Source: Polytrichum commune
Taxonomy: Eukaryota; Streptophyta; Polytrichopsida; Polytrichales; Polytrichaceae
Length of the DNA: 62,000 nt
Assembly (NCBI GenBank): GCA_950295325.1
Contig: OX485804.1
Location: 65,634,033-65,696,032 of the forward strand
Direction of reading: 5' to 3'
The position numbers and the translations under genes were made by a program. Below the pieces are notes generated by a model, which worked only from the letters and a program-made list of their open reading frames with translations, was not told where the DNA came from and did not search any database. Shown piece after piece: positions 15,046-26,630 of the stretch (the first letter of the stretch is position 1; each line of letters begins with the position of its first letter).

Positions 15046-17720
15046 GTGTGTGTTGCTATTCGGACATAGCTAGGTAGACTCTTGATGGAACATCATGTTA
15101 ATTTATAATCGCTTGAGAAATACCGTGCCTTATTAATGTGCTTGGTTGAAAACCGGTATAAAAATGTTAGTCTCTCTTTCTCCTTATGATTTGAATATGA
15201 TTACTTTGGAGTTTAAAAGATCTCAATCTTAATTATCTCCACTCTTAATGTAAGGCTCATTGATCATAAGAACAATCAAGATGGAGCTTTAGGAGTTGTG
15301 TCAATATCCTAAAGTTCTATCCATATCTTTCAAAACTAAATTACATCAATCAATATTTATAATTGTTGATGACAATAGAACTCTCCGAGATCTTTAAGTT
15401 CCCCGAAGAAGGTCAAATTTGTAGTTCACTTTATGATTTCCGTGATATATAAATTCTTCAATATCAAATTATACATACATATATTTGTGTCAATTTTACA
15501 TAATTATCATTATAAGGTACGTTATCTTGCATGATATCAAATCACTTCCTTGGTAAGTTATAGTAGTGATGAAATTCAATGTCGATATCTTAAATTAAAA
15601 ATATTTTTTCTTGTGTCTTTCTTCTTTAAGCTCAAGTGTTAACTAAAATATAATTATTATAAGTGTATTAAGAATGCATGTGACAAGTTAAACTACATTG
15701 ACATAATTGTGAATACAATATTTCTCATACTTAATCATATATCATCATAAATCATCTCATAATAATTTAATAACCAAAATATGCTTTTGTTGTTACTTTC
15801 ACAAAGCATGAGCTATAGTTCTTTAGTTTATAAAGAATCAATTTCAACACTCCTGGTTAAGGAGTTCAATCATATATGTTTCTTTATGAAAAAAAGAATA
15901 AACTTGATCTTAATCTATTAAGTTATTGATGTGAATTGGGGTATGATTCAACATCACTTTGTTTCTCAAAGTTCTATTCATTATCCAAAGTCTTGAATGC
16001 TTCAATCTCACCCTTACACTACTCTTTTGAATTCTTGCTAAAAAACAACCATTTTTCTTTAAATTGACAAATTCTTCAAATATCACAACATCAACAACCT
16101 ATAAAGGATTGAGGAGAAAAAACTAACACTTCTTGAATATAAAGAAATTGTATGTGTATTGAAATTTAAAGAATTTCTCAAAGAAGGTGAGATACAAGAT
16201 AAACTCAAGTGTTGTTTGACATTCAATCTTAAGATAACTTTGTTGCTATGGAAAGAGGTGTTTCTTCCAAAAATATCATTCTATATATAGTCTTCTACTT
16301 TAGACTCAAATTTACACTTTATATGGTTATTATTTTATTTTGTTTAGATATTAGCTTATCTATGACATTTGTAGATGAGAGCCTTCTCAAACAGTTATAA
16401 CTGGTTATAACCGTCAACCATCCTCATATGTTCATATTCTAAGTTTTAACCATATCTGTATGGTGGTTACATATGTATGTAGGTGAAACATAATTTGAGA
16501 ATCAACTCAATCCTCACGACATGATTGAGGTGACATAATGAAAATGAATTGAGTTGACAAAAAGTCCTAAGTTATATACTAATCATTAGTCCTGTATTTT
16601 TTTATCCTCTATTATCATGGCCTAAATTATCCTCAGAATTTGTTCTTCAAAATGATGACATTGATATTCATAATCTTCCGTGTACATAAATTTTTTTTCC
16701 ACATTAATGTTACTGTCTATCATATCACCGTGGGTTATCTACCCTATTACCACGTCTTTCTAATTCCGTGGCTAGTTCTCCACACGTTCCTAATCCTATT
16801 CTGGCATTCCCGTGGGTTCCTGTGCGTTCTTGTGAGTTCCTAGCTGGTCCCTCCACCTCAGCGGCTCCGCCCTTGTTGTCGGCCCTCTCTTTGGCTATGG
16901 CTTGGAATGCTTCTCTTTCGGCTCTTTCCCTTGCTGTGAATGTTTGTTGTTGTTGTTTGTTTGTTACTTTGGTTTTTGTGTGCAGTCTTACCTTTACCTT
17001 GGTTTAGGTATTTACAATGGTATTTGTTTGAAGGACCTTCAATACATTCTCAAGAAATGGGAAAATCAATCATAATTATGAAAAACTACTTGATCTTGTG
17101 GCAGTTCTACTAAACCATAGAACATTCCGTGCCTCTCCCAATCCACTAGGGGTTCAATTGATGAACTGTGCACCAAAAGGACTATGGGATCTATAGAGTA
17201 CAAACTTAGCCCTCATAATTTGATGGGAGTTTAATATGTAGATCATACTTGGACATAAGCTTAGGTGCATTGATATGTATGTAATATACACTATAAGATT
17301 ACAATCATACAACAAATACATGTAACACAATTCATCGTGTTTTTTTTATTGGACGAACATGTCAATTGTTATAAAATATACTCATAATGACTTTTCACAT
17401 CCGCCTCACTTTAATATTAATTTGATCCAAGCATGGACCCCCATGCACTTTAAGTTGAAGTCCATAAATTCATTACATGTTTGCAGAACTTGACTCTAGA
17501 GCAAATCACAATAAGCGACAACAAAGCGACATTAATTTCAAAAGTGATAGTGAGCACAAATCGCTTATAAATTATGCAAAAGTGTTATTTACACATTATG
17601 TACAATTGAATCAAAGATAGTGCATCATGGTCTGAGGCCTATTTGGGTAGTATGAGTCTACAAAAACTAATCAGATTCAAAGTACGTATCCAGTGTTATA
17701 GGAGGGCCGTGACTCAAGCT
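15046..17720. other. AT-rich intergenic, no gene seen
   Basis: Very AT-rich to about 16.6 kb, followed by a short CT-rich patch at 16.76-17.0 kb. No frame resembles a gene and no terminal repeats were recognised. Confidence 0.5.
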
Positions 17721-17728
17721 CACACCAT

Positions 17729-20054
17729 TCAAATTTGGTGCTTGAAGGATTTTGCGTTTTGCCTCGCACTAACTTTCATTGAGGGCCCACAATTCCGCTC
17801 CTTCTGCATCCCTAGCCGCTTGGGAACAAATGCGCATGTGGTTACCAATGGCCAACCATGATAGTTGGGAATGATGGAGCACATCTTACATGTTGGGGTT
17901 ATTGGCTCCATCCCAATGTCTGTAAGGTTGTTGACGTATTTCCAGTTGTTTAACCTAACATAAATTTCTAACTCGTGAAACAAACCTCTTGGGCGACGTT
18001 TGTTGGCCCAATTGCATCGGCATCAAAAGAGTCGAACATGTGTTTGATATCCCAAGTCATTATCTCACTAGGAACCAAATTGTGTGGCAATACTCCCATG
18101 GTCACGTTATCATTTGAGTCATAAATGTAACCTTGGGGGTGTGGGTCTTTGATGAAGTTCCATGTATTGCCAACATGGACTCTCATGATTTGGTGCAAAA
18201 TGCTCTCTCACCATAGGATTTAGGTGTTGAGCCAAGGTAAAACTCATGCATTTCCCTTGTGATGTGCTTGACTATGAGATTTATCGGATGACCTTGGAGG
18301 TCCTTGACATACTATCATGCATGTTAGTTCTAAGCATGAGGATTGCCATATTTTGTAGGCGGTAGACCATGGGTCCTATTGTACTCGTAATATGGAGGCA
18401 TTCCCATTGCATGCATGATTGCTTGTACAACCTAGGATGGTGAGGGGTATTACATAAAGTTTTACAATGTGTTTGCATCAAGTGAGGCAATAAACAATTT
18501 TGATGGACCATATGACTACAAGAGCCAATGAACCACGCTCCTTCGGGTCCCAATATTTAGTACATATGCTCAGGGGGGGGGGGCAGTGTGTTAAAAAGTT
18601 AAGGATATAGGTGCGAACAACCACTATTTTATAGGAGGGTATTACTTTCAATTCTCTTTATTTTTTCACATGCTATCATTATGTAAATTTCTACTTTGGG
18701 TTAATAGAAAAATGGCTTGCATTACTTATAATTCCAAATTACCTATTATTCCATACCCTATAGTACTTTAAAGATGTCCAGTGCCATTTTTGATACCCTA
18801 TATTACTCTTAAGTCCATTTATAATTTTTAGCCCCCATGTTTTTCAAATACCCTATCATTTGTTCGCGCGTATATTGCTACTCCAACCAATGACTACCCC
18901 CCCCCCCTCGAGTACATATGCCACAAAAACTCCCATCCCTGATCCACTCGAGGACACATGGCCACAACAAAGCTAGGGTGGCTGAAGGTATCACAATGCG
19001 AGATATATGATACCACGGTTGCCCACTAGAATTCATCTTCAGATCTCATTTTCCAATCAATGTTAGGGTCATGTTGCTCATCGACTAGAAGCCCATCAGG
19101 GTACACAAAGTCTATGGGGGGGGGGGGGGGGGCATGAGGTGAATAAGGGTTGATGATCAAACCATTGTTTGCAAGGACTCTTAAGTTTCTCAAGTTCGTT
19201 CATCAACGCCTTCTCGCAGATTTCATACATGAGGGTGGTTGTGACCATGCCCATGTTGTCATCCTCCAACATTTGGTTCCTCCTAATTACCCTAGCGTAA
19301 TCAACCCTAATTGCCTCCAAATTTGCTGACAGCGCTTGTCCTTGCCCCCCTGCCCCCCCCTTCCCCCGAGTTTCCACCTGCGCCCTCAATTACGTCTCGG
19401 TTGGTAAGCCTTGTTGTTCACTATTGGCTCTTGCAAGAATGGTCAACTCTTCAATTTGGGCCCTCAATCCTTGACCTTCGGGTGTTCCGTGCAGACCAAC
19501 TCCAATTCCCATTCACGGTTTGACTTGCATTTTGCCAACTCAGCCTTCAATGCCTCCACTAGGTCATTGCCAACAACCATTAGTGGTGGTGTTGGAACCT
19601 TTGATGTCAACTGTTGAAAATGGTGGACAAACCAAGCGGGGTCCATGTGAAGGTGCCATGTGGATTCTTCGTTGCCTGGTAGGTGGTTCAAAATAAGCTT
19701 GGACCGTTGGAGGATTTGTTGAAGGTTTCCACACCAATGGGATTGGTTGGCTAGCATTTTGGCCTAGCATAGAACTAGGTATAACCTTACTCTGGCGTGC
19801 TGCCTTCAAATTTGTGTTGGTATGTGGGATAGTTGACCATTGAATTTGTATGCCCAAAATGACCTCAACATACACCATTTGGCACAACCACATGCACATA
19901 TGCCCATGATCAAATTCACTTGGTCCCCTCCCCCCCCCATATGTACTCCCTTGCACCAATCTCCAAAAATCTTATGGCTCACCTCCTTCCATAATCCATA
20001 CTTTTGTTTGAACATTTGATAGATGTTCACACTTGGAATGAACATCCTCATCAA
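17729..20054 (-). pseudogene. Decayed minus-strand coding region, family unknown
   Basis: Successive minus-strand segments keep protein-like composition but are broken by stops and frame changes. Read 5' to 3' they are: 19806-20054; a lysine/glutamate-rich helical part at 19464-19757; a segment rich in charged residues at 19150-19389 (AIRVDYARVIRRNQMLEDDN); an open block at about 18935-19095 with one stop; then 18281-18553, 17968-18198 and 17729-17983. Removing the transposon at 18569-18912 with one duplication copy brings the frame of the ~18935-19095 block together with that of 18281-18553, which argues that these were once one ORF. No known domain was recognised; a transposon-encoded accessory protein or a lost host gene are both possible. 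Confidence 0.45.
18569..18912. mobile_element. 344-bp MITE with CTC-poly-G ends
   Basis: The left end is CTCA followed by 11 G. The right end read inverted is CTCGA followed by a G run and TAGTCA. A perfect 8-bp duplication TACATATG lies at 18561-18568 and 18913-18920. Its ends ally it with the elements at 29243-29488 and 45331-46632. It interrupts the decayed minus-strand ORF around it. Confidence 0.75.
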
Positions 20055-20472
20055 ATGTGTCCATTAATCATACATTCAAACAATGCTATTCATCCACATA
20101 CCCGTCTCATCCTGACATCCGGGATTAGCAAGAATGTTGGTATCCCACACACCACCAAATTGATGGGTTGTGGTCTTACCCTCGGTGCATTCAGTCTTCT
20201 TCTTATGGGTATACCTCCCGGTGTCAACCCTAGAGTCACCCCTAAACCTGATTCCCCGCCACGTGAACGTTCAGTGGTGTGTTCTCTTCATTTGTCATCG
20301 TTTCCACGAAACCATACATATTTATGCCTAAAATTATTTTAATTTGAAATGGTAACACTTCTAAAACTAGATGGATGTTGGTGAGCAATGGATAAGCTAG
20401 GCGTTTGTTGGTGAGCGGTCAACATGTCAAATGCATGCCCCCCCCAACATGTGGCGTCCCTGGACACTACCT

Positions 20473-20742
20473 ACCAGCTCACGTTTTTGGCCCGATCAAT
20501 CAACTTCCGGAGGTCGTTTCCACAATAAAGCTTGGAAATGGCATCTCTAACCTTCTACCAATCTATGGTAGAGTTTGCGGGTCATTCTGACCACTTTCAA
20601 ATTTTCGACCAGCTCATGTTTTTGGTCAGATCCGCTAACTTCCAGAGGTGGTTTTTACAAACTGAGTTCGGATTTGACCTCTCTAACCTTCTACCAACAT
20701 ATGGTATTTTTTTTCAAGTCATTCTAACTACTTGCTTTGGAC
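20473..20742. repeat. Tandem duplication, ~135-bp unit
   Basis: ACCAGCTCACGTTTTTGG at 20473 recurs as ACCAGCTCATGTTTTTGG at 20608, and the similarity continues through CTCTAACCTTCTACCAA in both units. The two units are clearly diverged, so the duplication is old. Open frames over it are not gene-like. Confidence 0.7.
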
Positions 20743-23103
20743 GTCCTCCCATGAGCGTCACGGCCATGCATACCCACCCATTCTACTTTCTAATGCATTC
20801 TTTGGTACTACATCACAAGTTGTCCGATGCACCTTTTCAGTAACACATTCAACACCTGCGTCTTGTCAACACTAAGGACTAAGTTAGCTTACAAGAAGAG
20901 TAGTAATAGGAGAATACCCATAATGAATCTATTCTTCAAATCCCTCTTTCAACACTTTATTGCTTGTTTTTTCAGGACTTGTGGCTTGTCCGGACTACCA
21001 TACATTTCCAAGACGCTACTCGTTCATATCTAAAACCACAAGTATACACACCTTCTTTAAGAGTGTAAGCTATCTTCGCATATCTATACTAAAAGAGCCT
21101 TCGCTCTAGGACAATCCTTATATACGTCAAAACAACTACCTACTAGGTGGGTCAACTCGGTAGGTTGTCACCTTGTCAAAACACTACAACTAGCTGTTTT
21201 GACGTGTTTTTGCCCTTTGTCTAGTTCATGACCGGCTGGCACACTGAGGTCATAAAAAATGATCAACTAGTAAAAGACTCACAATGCCATTTTAATAACT
21301 TTGGACCTACAAGTCATTTTTTGACCAACTAAATTACTAACACCAAATAATTACTACTACTGAATAGACTATCCAATAGTAAAACAATGTAAACCAACTA
21401 GTAGACGTTCTAACACTTAATTGCATTAGGGACAAATTTGACGTTAACTAGTAAACTGACATTTTTTGTCCTTTCTATACTTTGTGACCAACTAGTCAGT
21501 TTTTGACGGGTTGGTTTACCATGGACATTTATGTTCCTAAAACACAGTGTCAACTTCTACCTTAACATCCGTTACTTGGTCTTGGCGAGAGTTGTCATGA
21601 TATCCATGAAATGTAACCATAAGAAAAATTACATATGCAGGTTAAAAAATCATGCCATGGTTAATTATTTTAACATAAAGAATTTGAGGTTCAATGTACG
21701 TTGTCACTCTCTTGTCTATTATACATATAAATACTTAGTCCATTTCATACAACTCAAGACTATTGGCTTATTGTCTGCCAATGTTATATTCACCTTCAAA
21801 CAATGACATGTTTTGGATAGAGGACTCACTCCTCTTCCTTAATATTAGCTTTATGAGAGCAACACAATCACTCTAGCTTCCTTCACAAAGAACAAGTCAC
21901 CTAATCTCTCTTATCACAAACTATGGCTTAAGCATATATCAATTCCCCTATCAATTCACCAATAGAGAGACTATGGCTTTAGCAAGAATTTCCACAAATA
22001 ATGATATAGTCAATCATCAATGAATCACTCTTTGTTGACACACTATATTACAACACCCGCCCTATCACTCTGGCTTGATTCTTGAGGTCACCAATCCCTC
22101 AAATTTTCTAGCCACAAACAATAGTACAGACATATAATGAGATCATAATTAACCAAACTTTCAAGGACGATTGATGAGGTACTTTAGTACTTTAGACAAA
22201 GGAATCACTCCTTCACCAGAGATTGAAACAAAAGCCCAATGATAAGATAAAATACTTGCAATCCAGTACAAACATCCTAGATTCAATCTGATTACTTTGA
22301 GCACCAAACAATTGACTAGACAAATATCTATAACACACACATACTTCAAAATACACTTGTGTTTCTTTATTTCAATTCCAATTGAATCCGGCAAAGTTCT
22401 GGTATTACAAGGGGTAAGTTTTGGGCTCTCCTTCTTCTTGAATTTCTAGCCTTACATAATTTTTAAAACTTATGTGTAGATATCAAAGTTCAGATCCATT
22501 CCTATCAGGGTATGGTATTTTTTATTTTTATTTCTTGGAATCTCAAGACAATAGCGTGTTCATGCTTATTTAGTTGGACTATCCTAGCTCATATGAAATC
22601 ATGCTCACATTTGGCTCCTATTTAGGCTTAACCAAAATGAAAATTAACACCACAGGTGACGAAGAGACCCCACGGGCAAGGCTTGACGCTCTGCCATGCC
22701 TTTAAAGCCTTAGATCTAGATAATGTTAAGGTGTGCATGTAGTTTGAAGGACTTTAAATTTTGTCTTTTAAGTAGATAGTTAGATGCACATAAAGTGGGA
22801 GTGTTAACCTAGATCTACACAACACCTTAATAAAATTTGGGATTAATAATTGAGTAACAATTGCAAGAAACACACCATTGAAATTGAGGAAAATGTTGAA
22901 GATATGTGCTATTATCATTCAACAACACAATGTTGACATGATATTTAAACAATGGAACAACCAGTTCTAGGTCATGTATAAATATTAGTAAGTCATCTTC
23001 ACTTGTAAAGAATTTGGCCTTTTTAAAATATATGTGAGAATCTTAAACATGTTCTGAATAGTGTAAAAGTGAAATGCAATAAAAAGGGACAGTGTCTCTA
23101 ATA
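20743..23103. other. Intergenic, no gene seen
   Basis: AT-rich. 21.1-21.5 kb is studded with short CAACTAGT-type motifs. A Helitron-like 5' motif sits at about 21083. No coding region was recognised. Confidence 0.4.
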
Positions 23104-23484
23104 GGTACATTAAATATGATATTTAGTATCACCTATTCTAATTGTCTTGCTCAATACTAATTGTACACTGCGGTATAGTGTCACCAATACTCAATGTTGA
23201 TCCAACATCATTTGTCATTCCTTGTAAATTTTTTGGGGGATTGTATTTTTACAGTGTTGCAACTACTATCACTTACGAAGTAATTTTTCATCCAAATTTC
23301 ATTCCTCCAGGACAATATTTCATCATAAGTTGCTGACAATGGAAGGTATGGGGGAAGGTATGGTTTTGGCCAATGGATGAACTCATCCATCATCCATGAC
23401 AATACTTGTTCACTTATTCATAAGGAATGTCATATGAAAAGTTACCATGGTGACACTAAATAGCATATCTAGTGTAATGTACAT
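23104..23484. mobile_element. ~380-bp element with ACACTAAAT-type ends (family C)
   Basis: The left end (GTACATTAAATATGATATTT, then AGTATCACC) is matched inverted by GGTGACACTAAATAGCATAT...AATGTAC at 23449-23482. The body matches 55987-56370 in the same orientation, for example TTGCTCAATACTAATTGTACA, TACAGTGTTGCAA and CATCCATCATCCATG. No ORF or certain duplication was found. Confidence 0.65.
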
Positions 23485-23998
23485 AACTGGACAAACCCAT
23501 CATCATATCTAAACATGAGAAATACAAACATGAACTCCCATTTTTTGAGAGTGAAATGTGAAAGTGGACATGGCTTCTAGTATCTACACTTATATGGGCT
23601 TTTGGAGCGCCTTCGCAAATAGGTTACCTCCTTACCCATGTAAATTACTTTGGTCCAATTTCAGATAACAAAAAAACTTATAATTCCACATTTCCGTTTT
23701 GCATAACAACCACTTTTGTAATAAGACTTATTATATTTTGTTACTCTAATAGAAAATCATGAAAATAGTATGGAATTTCAATATATCAGTGTAGAGCAAC
23801 CTAACTGCACATATTGGTGTAGTACAACTACACTAATATGTGTGATTAAGTCGCCTTCGTGAATAGGTTGTCTCTTTTACGATCCACGCAAATTACATTG
23901 GGTTAAAGTCCGATCTTTAAAAAGGAGAATTTGTTTGTCAATCCATACGGCAACCACAGTAAGAAAGTGTTTATTGTTTTTGTTGTTGCTGTGATCAC
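23485..23998. other. Intergenic, no gene seen
   Basis: AT-rich, with two loose copies of a CGCCTTCGCAAATAGGTT-type phrase (about 23609 and 23850). No coding signature. Confidence 0.4.
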
Positions 23999-24102
23999 AA
24001 TATTCAAAGAAGTGTGAAATGTCGTTCAATTAGCAGGGGACAATCTAAGTTAGTTGCACATATCAGTTTACTTATTACTAATGCACCGAACAATGTCTGC
24101 AC

Positions 24103-24317
24103 CTAGCTATGTCCAGGAAGAACCAGCTGAAGTTCAAGACGTCAGGAAATTTACCGATCATTTTAGAAGAATCTATAGAAGTATACACCTCAAATGAATG
24201 AAGATGATGTGAACATGATGTAAACCGGAAGATGATGTGAACATGATGTAACCGGCTGGATTTAGAGTCACGAGGATCTTGACCGACTCTTTATGCCTAA
24301 AAACTTCCCGGGCACTG
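24103..24317. mobile_element. hAT-like nonautonomous element, family A copy 4
   Basis: This 215-bp copy is flanked by a perfect 8-bp GTCTGCAC (24095-24102, 24318-24325). Its right end read inverted is CAGTGCCCGGGAAG. The left end is more decayed (CTAGCTATGTCCAGGAAGAA). It contains a private ~27-bp tandem duplication around GATGATGTGAACATGATGTA at 24198-24252. Confidence 0.75.
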
Positions 24318-24483
24318 GTCTGCACATTTGTTAGTGGATAGAAATCTCCACCAATATTCAAACTTGTGTGAAATGTCGTTCAATTAGCAGGGGACAATCT
24401 AAGTTAGTTGCACGTATCAGTGTACTTATTGTCAATGCACCGAAGAATGTCTGCACATATATGGTAGTGGATATGATCTCCAC

Positions 24484-25799
24484 CAGGCCATAAATTTGAC
24501 ACCCTAGCCAAATTTCCAGGGGACACCCTGTCCCAAATTTTGGGTGTCCCAAGGACACCCTGCTCCAATTTTTGGGTGTCCTCATAAATTTCTCTTAAAA
24601 TGTTTTTTTGGTCAAAATAGGTACAATTTTGAAAAATATATAATATCATTTCAAAATTTCAATTAAAAATCAAAAAAATCACCACATATCATAACTTGCA
24701 ATGCAAATCAAACCTACAAGCGGCGGCCTTTCATAGCACACCACTTTACCCATACTTGTTCAAAGTCAATGGCCTCTATGGGGGATTTTGCCATTGCAAC
24801 TCTCATTTGTGCTTCCAAAGTCTCTAATACCAAACTACACCGTAAAGTAGATTTAATATGATTTTGAGTAGAAAATCCTCTCTCACAAGAAGCTGTACTA
24901 GCAGGAATTACAAGAATAGCTTGCCACAACTTTGTCATATGAGGATATCTTCCAACATAGTCCAAATTGGAAGAATAAACCATCCAAGCTTGGTGCATTT
25001 TAAGACCACCACATGAAATATGATCGAAGTGTATCCAAAAAACCTCGAAGCTCTGATTTTAAACCACGCTCATCAAAAAGATTCCCTCCATTAGTGCAGA
25101 AGTGGTCAATGAAACTCTAAAGCCATAAACAAGCATTTCGATGAAGAAGTGTCAAGTTTGTTGAAAAACAGACAGGGCTAAATAGCTTAGCTGCATTGAA
25201 GAGCTTCAAATCAAGAAATCGTTGCTGCAATGATTCTATCACCTTAACCACATAGGCCTGTGCAATCACCTTGCACCCATGGAGGGTACCATCACCACCA
25301 AACTCAATTGCATGAGGCAATGGTGCATAATGCAATATATGTGAATGCACCACTCCTGTAGAGTCTTGAAAATGGATCTCACCGCCTCTAGAAATGTCCA
25401 CAAATTGTGCCACAAATTTGGTATCCGCACCAAACTCCTCATATTCATACACCAGAAATTTTCTTGACAAAGACCGTGTCGTAATCTCTATGGCATCTCC
25501 AATCTCAGTTAGATCCAAGTTTTCCTTTTGGAAAATCTTGTTTAATGTATTCAACTCTCCAAGTACATTTGCAAGAAGTTGAATAAAAAACAAAACCGAA
25601 TAACATCGAAACTCATGGTATAGTTCTTCACATCCACTTGGACCACTTTGTCAAACATATACGTTGATAGGCCCTACAAGTACAGGGGACACCCTGAATT
25701 TTTTTTGGGTGTAAAAAGGACACCCTTGTAGGATTTTTGGGTGTCCTAGGACACTCTAGGAAGCAAAATACACCCCCAGGGTGTCAATTTTATACCCTG
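24484..25799. mobile_element. hAT transposon, internally deleted and decayed
   Basis: The element spans 1316 bp. The left end CAGGCCATAAATTTGACACC is matched inverted by the right end (CAGGGTATAAAATTGACACC). A perfect 8-bp duplication ATCTCCAC lies at 24476-24483 and 25800-25807. Several GGACACCC motifs lie just inside both ends, as expected of subterminal transposase-binding sites. A minus-strand transposase remnant fills the centre. The ends, duplication length and protein all agree on hAT. Confidence 0.93.
24714..25660 (-). pseudogene. hAT transposase remnant (C-terminal half)
   Basis: The upstream part (25117-25593) keeps LANVLGELNTLNKIFQKENLDL, typical of the catalytic-region helices of hAT proteins of the ZNF862/KIAA1586 type. 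After a frame break near 25.0-25.1 kb, 24714-24998 carries the C-terminal dimerisation domain (IPASTASCERGFSTQNHIKS followed by LETLEAQMRVAM). The frame also changes near 25600. About 300 codons remain, against 600 or more in a complete hAT transposase, and the N-terminal zinc finger is missing. It is not functional. Domain identity is seen; exact family is inference. Confidence 0.88.
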
Positions 25800-25854
25800 A
25801 TCTCCACCAATAATCAAAGTAGTGTGAAATGTCGTTCATTTAGCAGGCGGCAAT

Positions 25855-26515
25855 CCAGCGTCCGGCAAGAGCCTAAGGCTAATACAAATGCAGCCTACAA
25901 AATTTGTGACTTAGCCTATAAAATTTTGAAAGTGTAGGACAAAGAGCCTATGGACAATTTAAAAACATAGGATATCAACCTATGTGATAAAAAAACATGT
26001 AGGAAATTTTGCCTACAAATTTATTAAAAGAGAGGATTTTAGCCATTCATCCTTCTTCAAATTGGGAAATTAGTTGGCCTAAGTACATATCTTTAGGCTA
26101 TATCTTGCAGGAAGAGTAGAGGTTGAAACAGAAGATGGTGAGGACTTTCACCCTTAAACTCATTTGAATTTTAGCAACCTTTCATAACTTATAATCAACT
26201 CTTTAAAAAAGAGTTGGTTAATCCTTGGCCTTCAAACGTGGTGAAGGGCTTAGCCACGTTCAATTCCTGCCAAGGATATCACTTAGTACTCGAATTTTGA
26301 ATTTAAAGCCTACAACATTAAAAGATATGAAGGATTTTAACCTACTAAAAATTAGTTTTGAAGGCAATTGGCGGGTAACTTAAAAACTCACAAGGTTTTC
26401 AACTTACAAAAATTTGATATTGTAGGATGCAACCTATGCCATGAGGGAAATAGCCTATGCCCTTTTAAAGAGGTAGGCAATTAACCTTAATAACTTCAAA
26501 AACTTTTCGGACGTT
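25855..26515. mobile_element. Mutator-like nonautonomous element, copy 1
   Basis: An insertion of about 661 bp splits the third 131-bp unit, flanked by GCGGCAAT (25847-25854 and 26516-26523; 9 bp if one mismatch is allowed). The ends read inward are CAGCGTCCGGCAAG and AACGTCCGAAAAGTTTTTG. The right end resembles that of the element at 27801-28459 (AGAGTTCGGGAAGTTTTTG), and both have the same length and a shared core. Assignment to Mutator rests on the duplication length. Confidence 0.7.
26222..26278 (+). other. tRNA-like core block in Mutator-like copy 1
   Basis: Reads TCCTTGGCCTTCAAACGTGG, then GCCACGTTCAATTCC and GCCAAGGATAT. An outer CCTTGGC/GCCAAGG stem and an inner ACGTGG/CCACGT stem can form. 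TTGGCC and GGTGAAGG recall the tRNA D-arm (A box), and GTTCAATTCC recalls the T-arm (B box), but the spacing is too short for a tRNA. Conserved in copy 2. Confidence 0.45.
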
Positions 26516-26630
26516 GCGGCAATGATCTAGTTGCACGTATCAGTGCGCTTATTATTAATGCACCACCGAAGAATGTCTGCACATATATGGTAGTGCATAT
26601 GATCTCCACCAATAACAATAAGGAGTCCTA

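Larger units (their letters stand above)
23999..26625. repeat. Three tandem ~131-bp units split by later insertions
   Basis: The unit runs from AATATTCAAAGAAGTGTGAA through GTTAGTTGCAC and GAATGTCTGCACATATATGG to GATCTCCACC. Unit 1 is 23999-24353 (with family A copy 4 inside), unit 2 is 24354-24483, and unit 3 is 25808-26615 (with a Mutator-like element inside). The hAT element at 24484-25799 sits at the unit 2/3 junction. Without the insertions the units abut. Confidence 0.7.

Noticed and set aside
20473-20742. CRISPR-like or satellite array
   Set aside because: Only two diverged 135-bp units without regular spacers; no CRISPR array exists in the window.
26222-26278. tRNA gene
   Set aside because: The D-arm-like and T-arm-like motifs are too close together, and there is no anticodon arm or acceptor stem of normal size.
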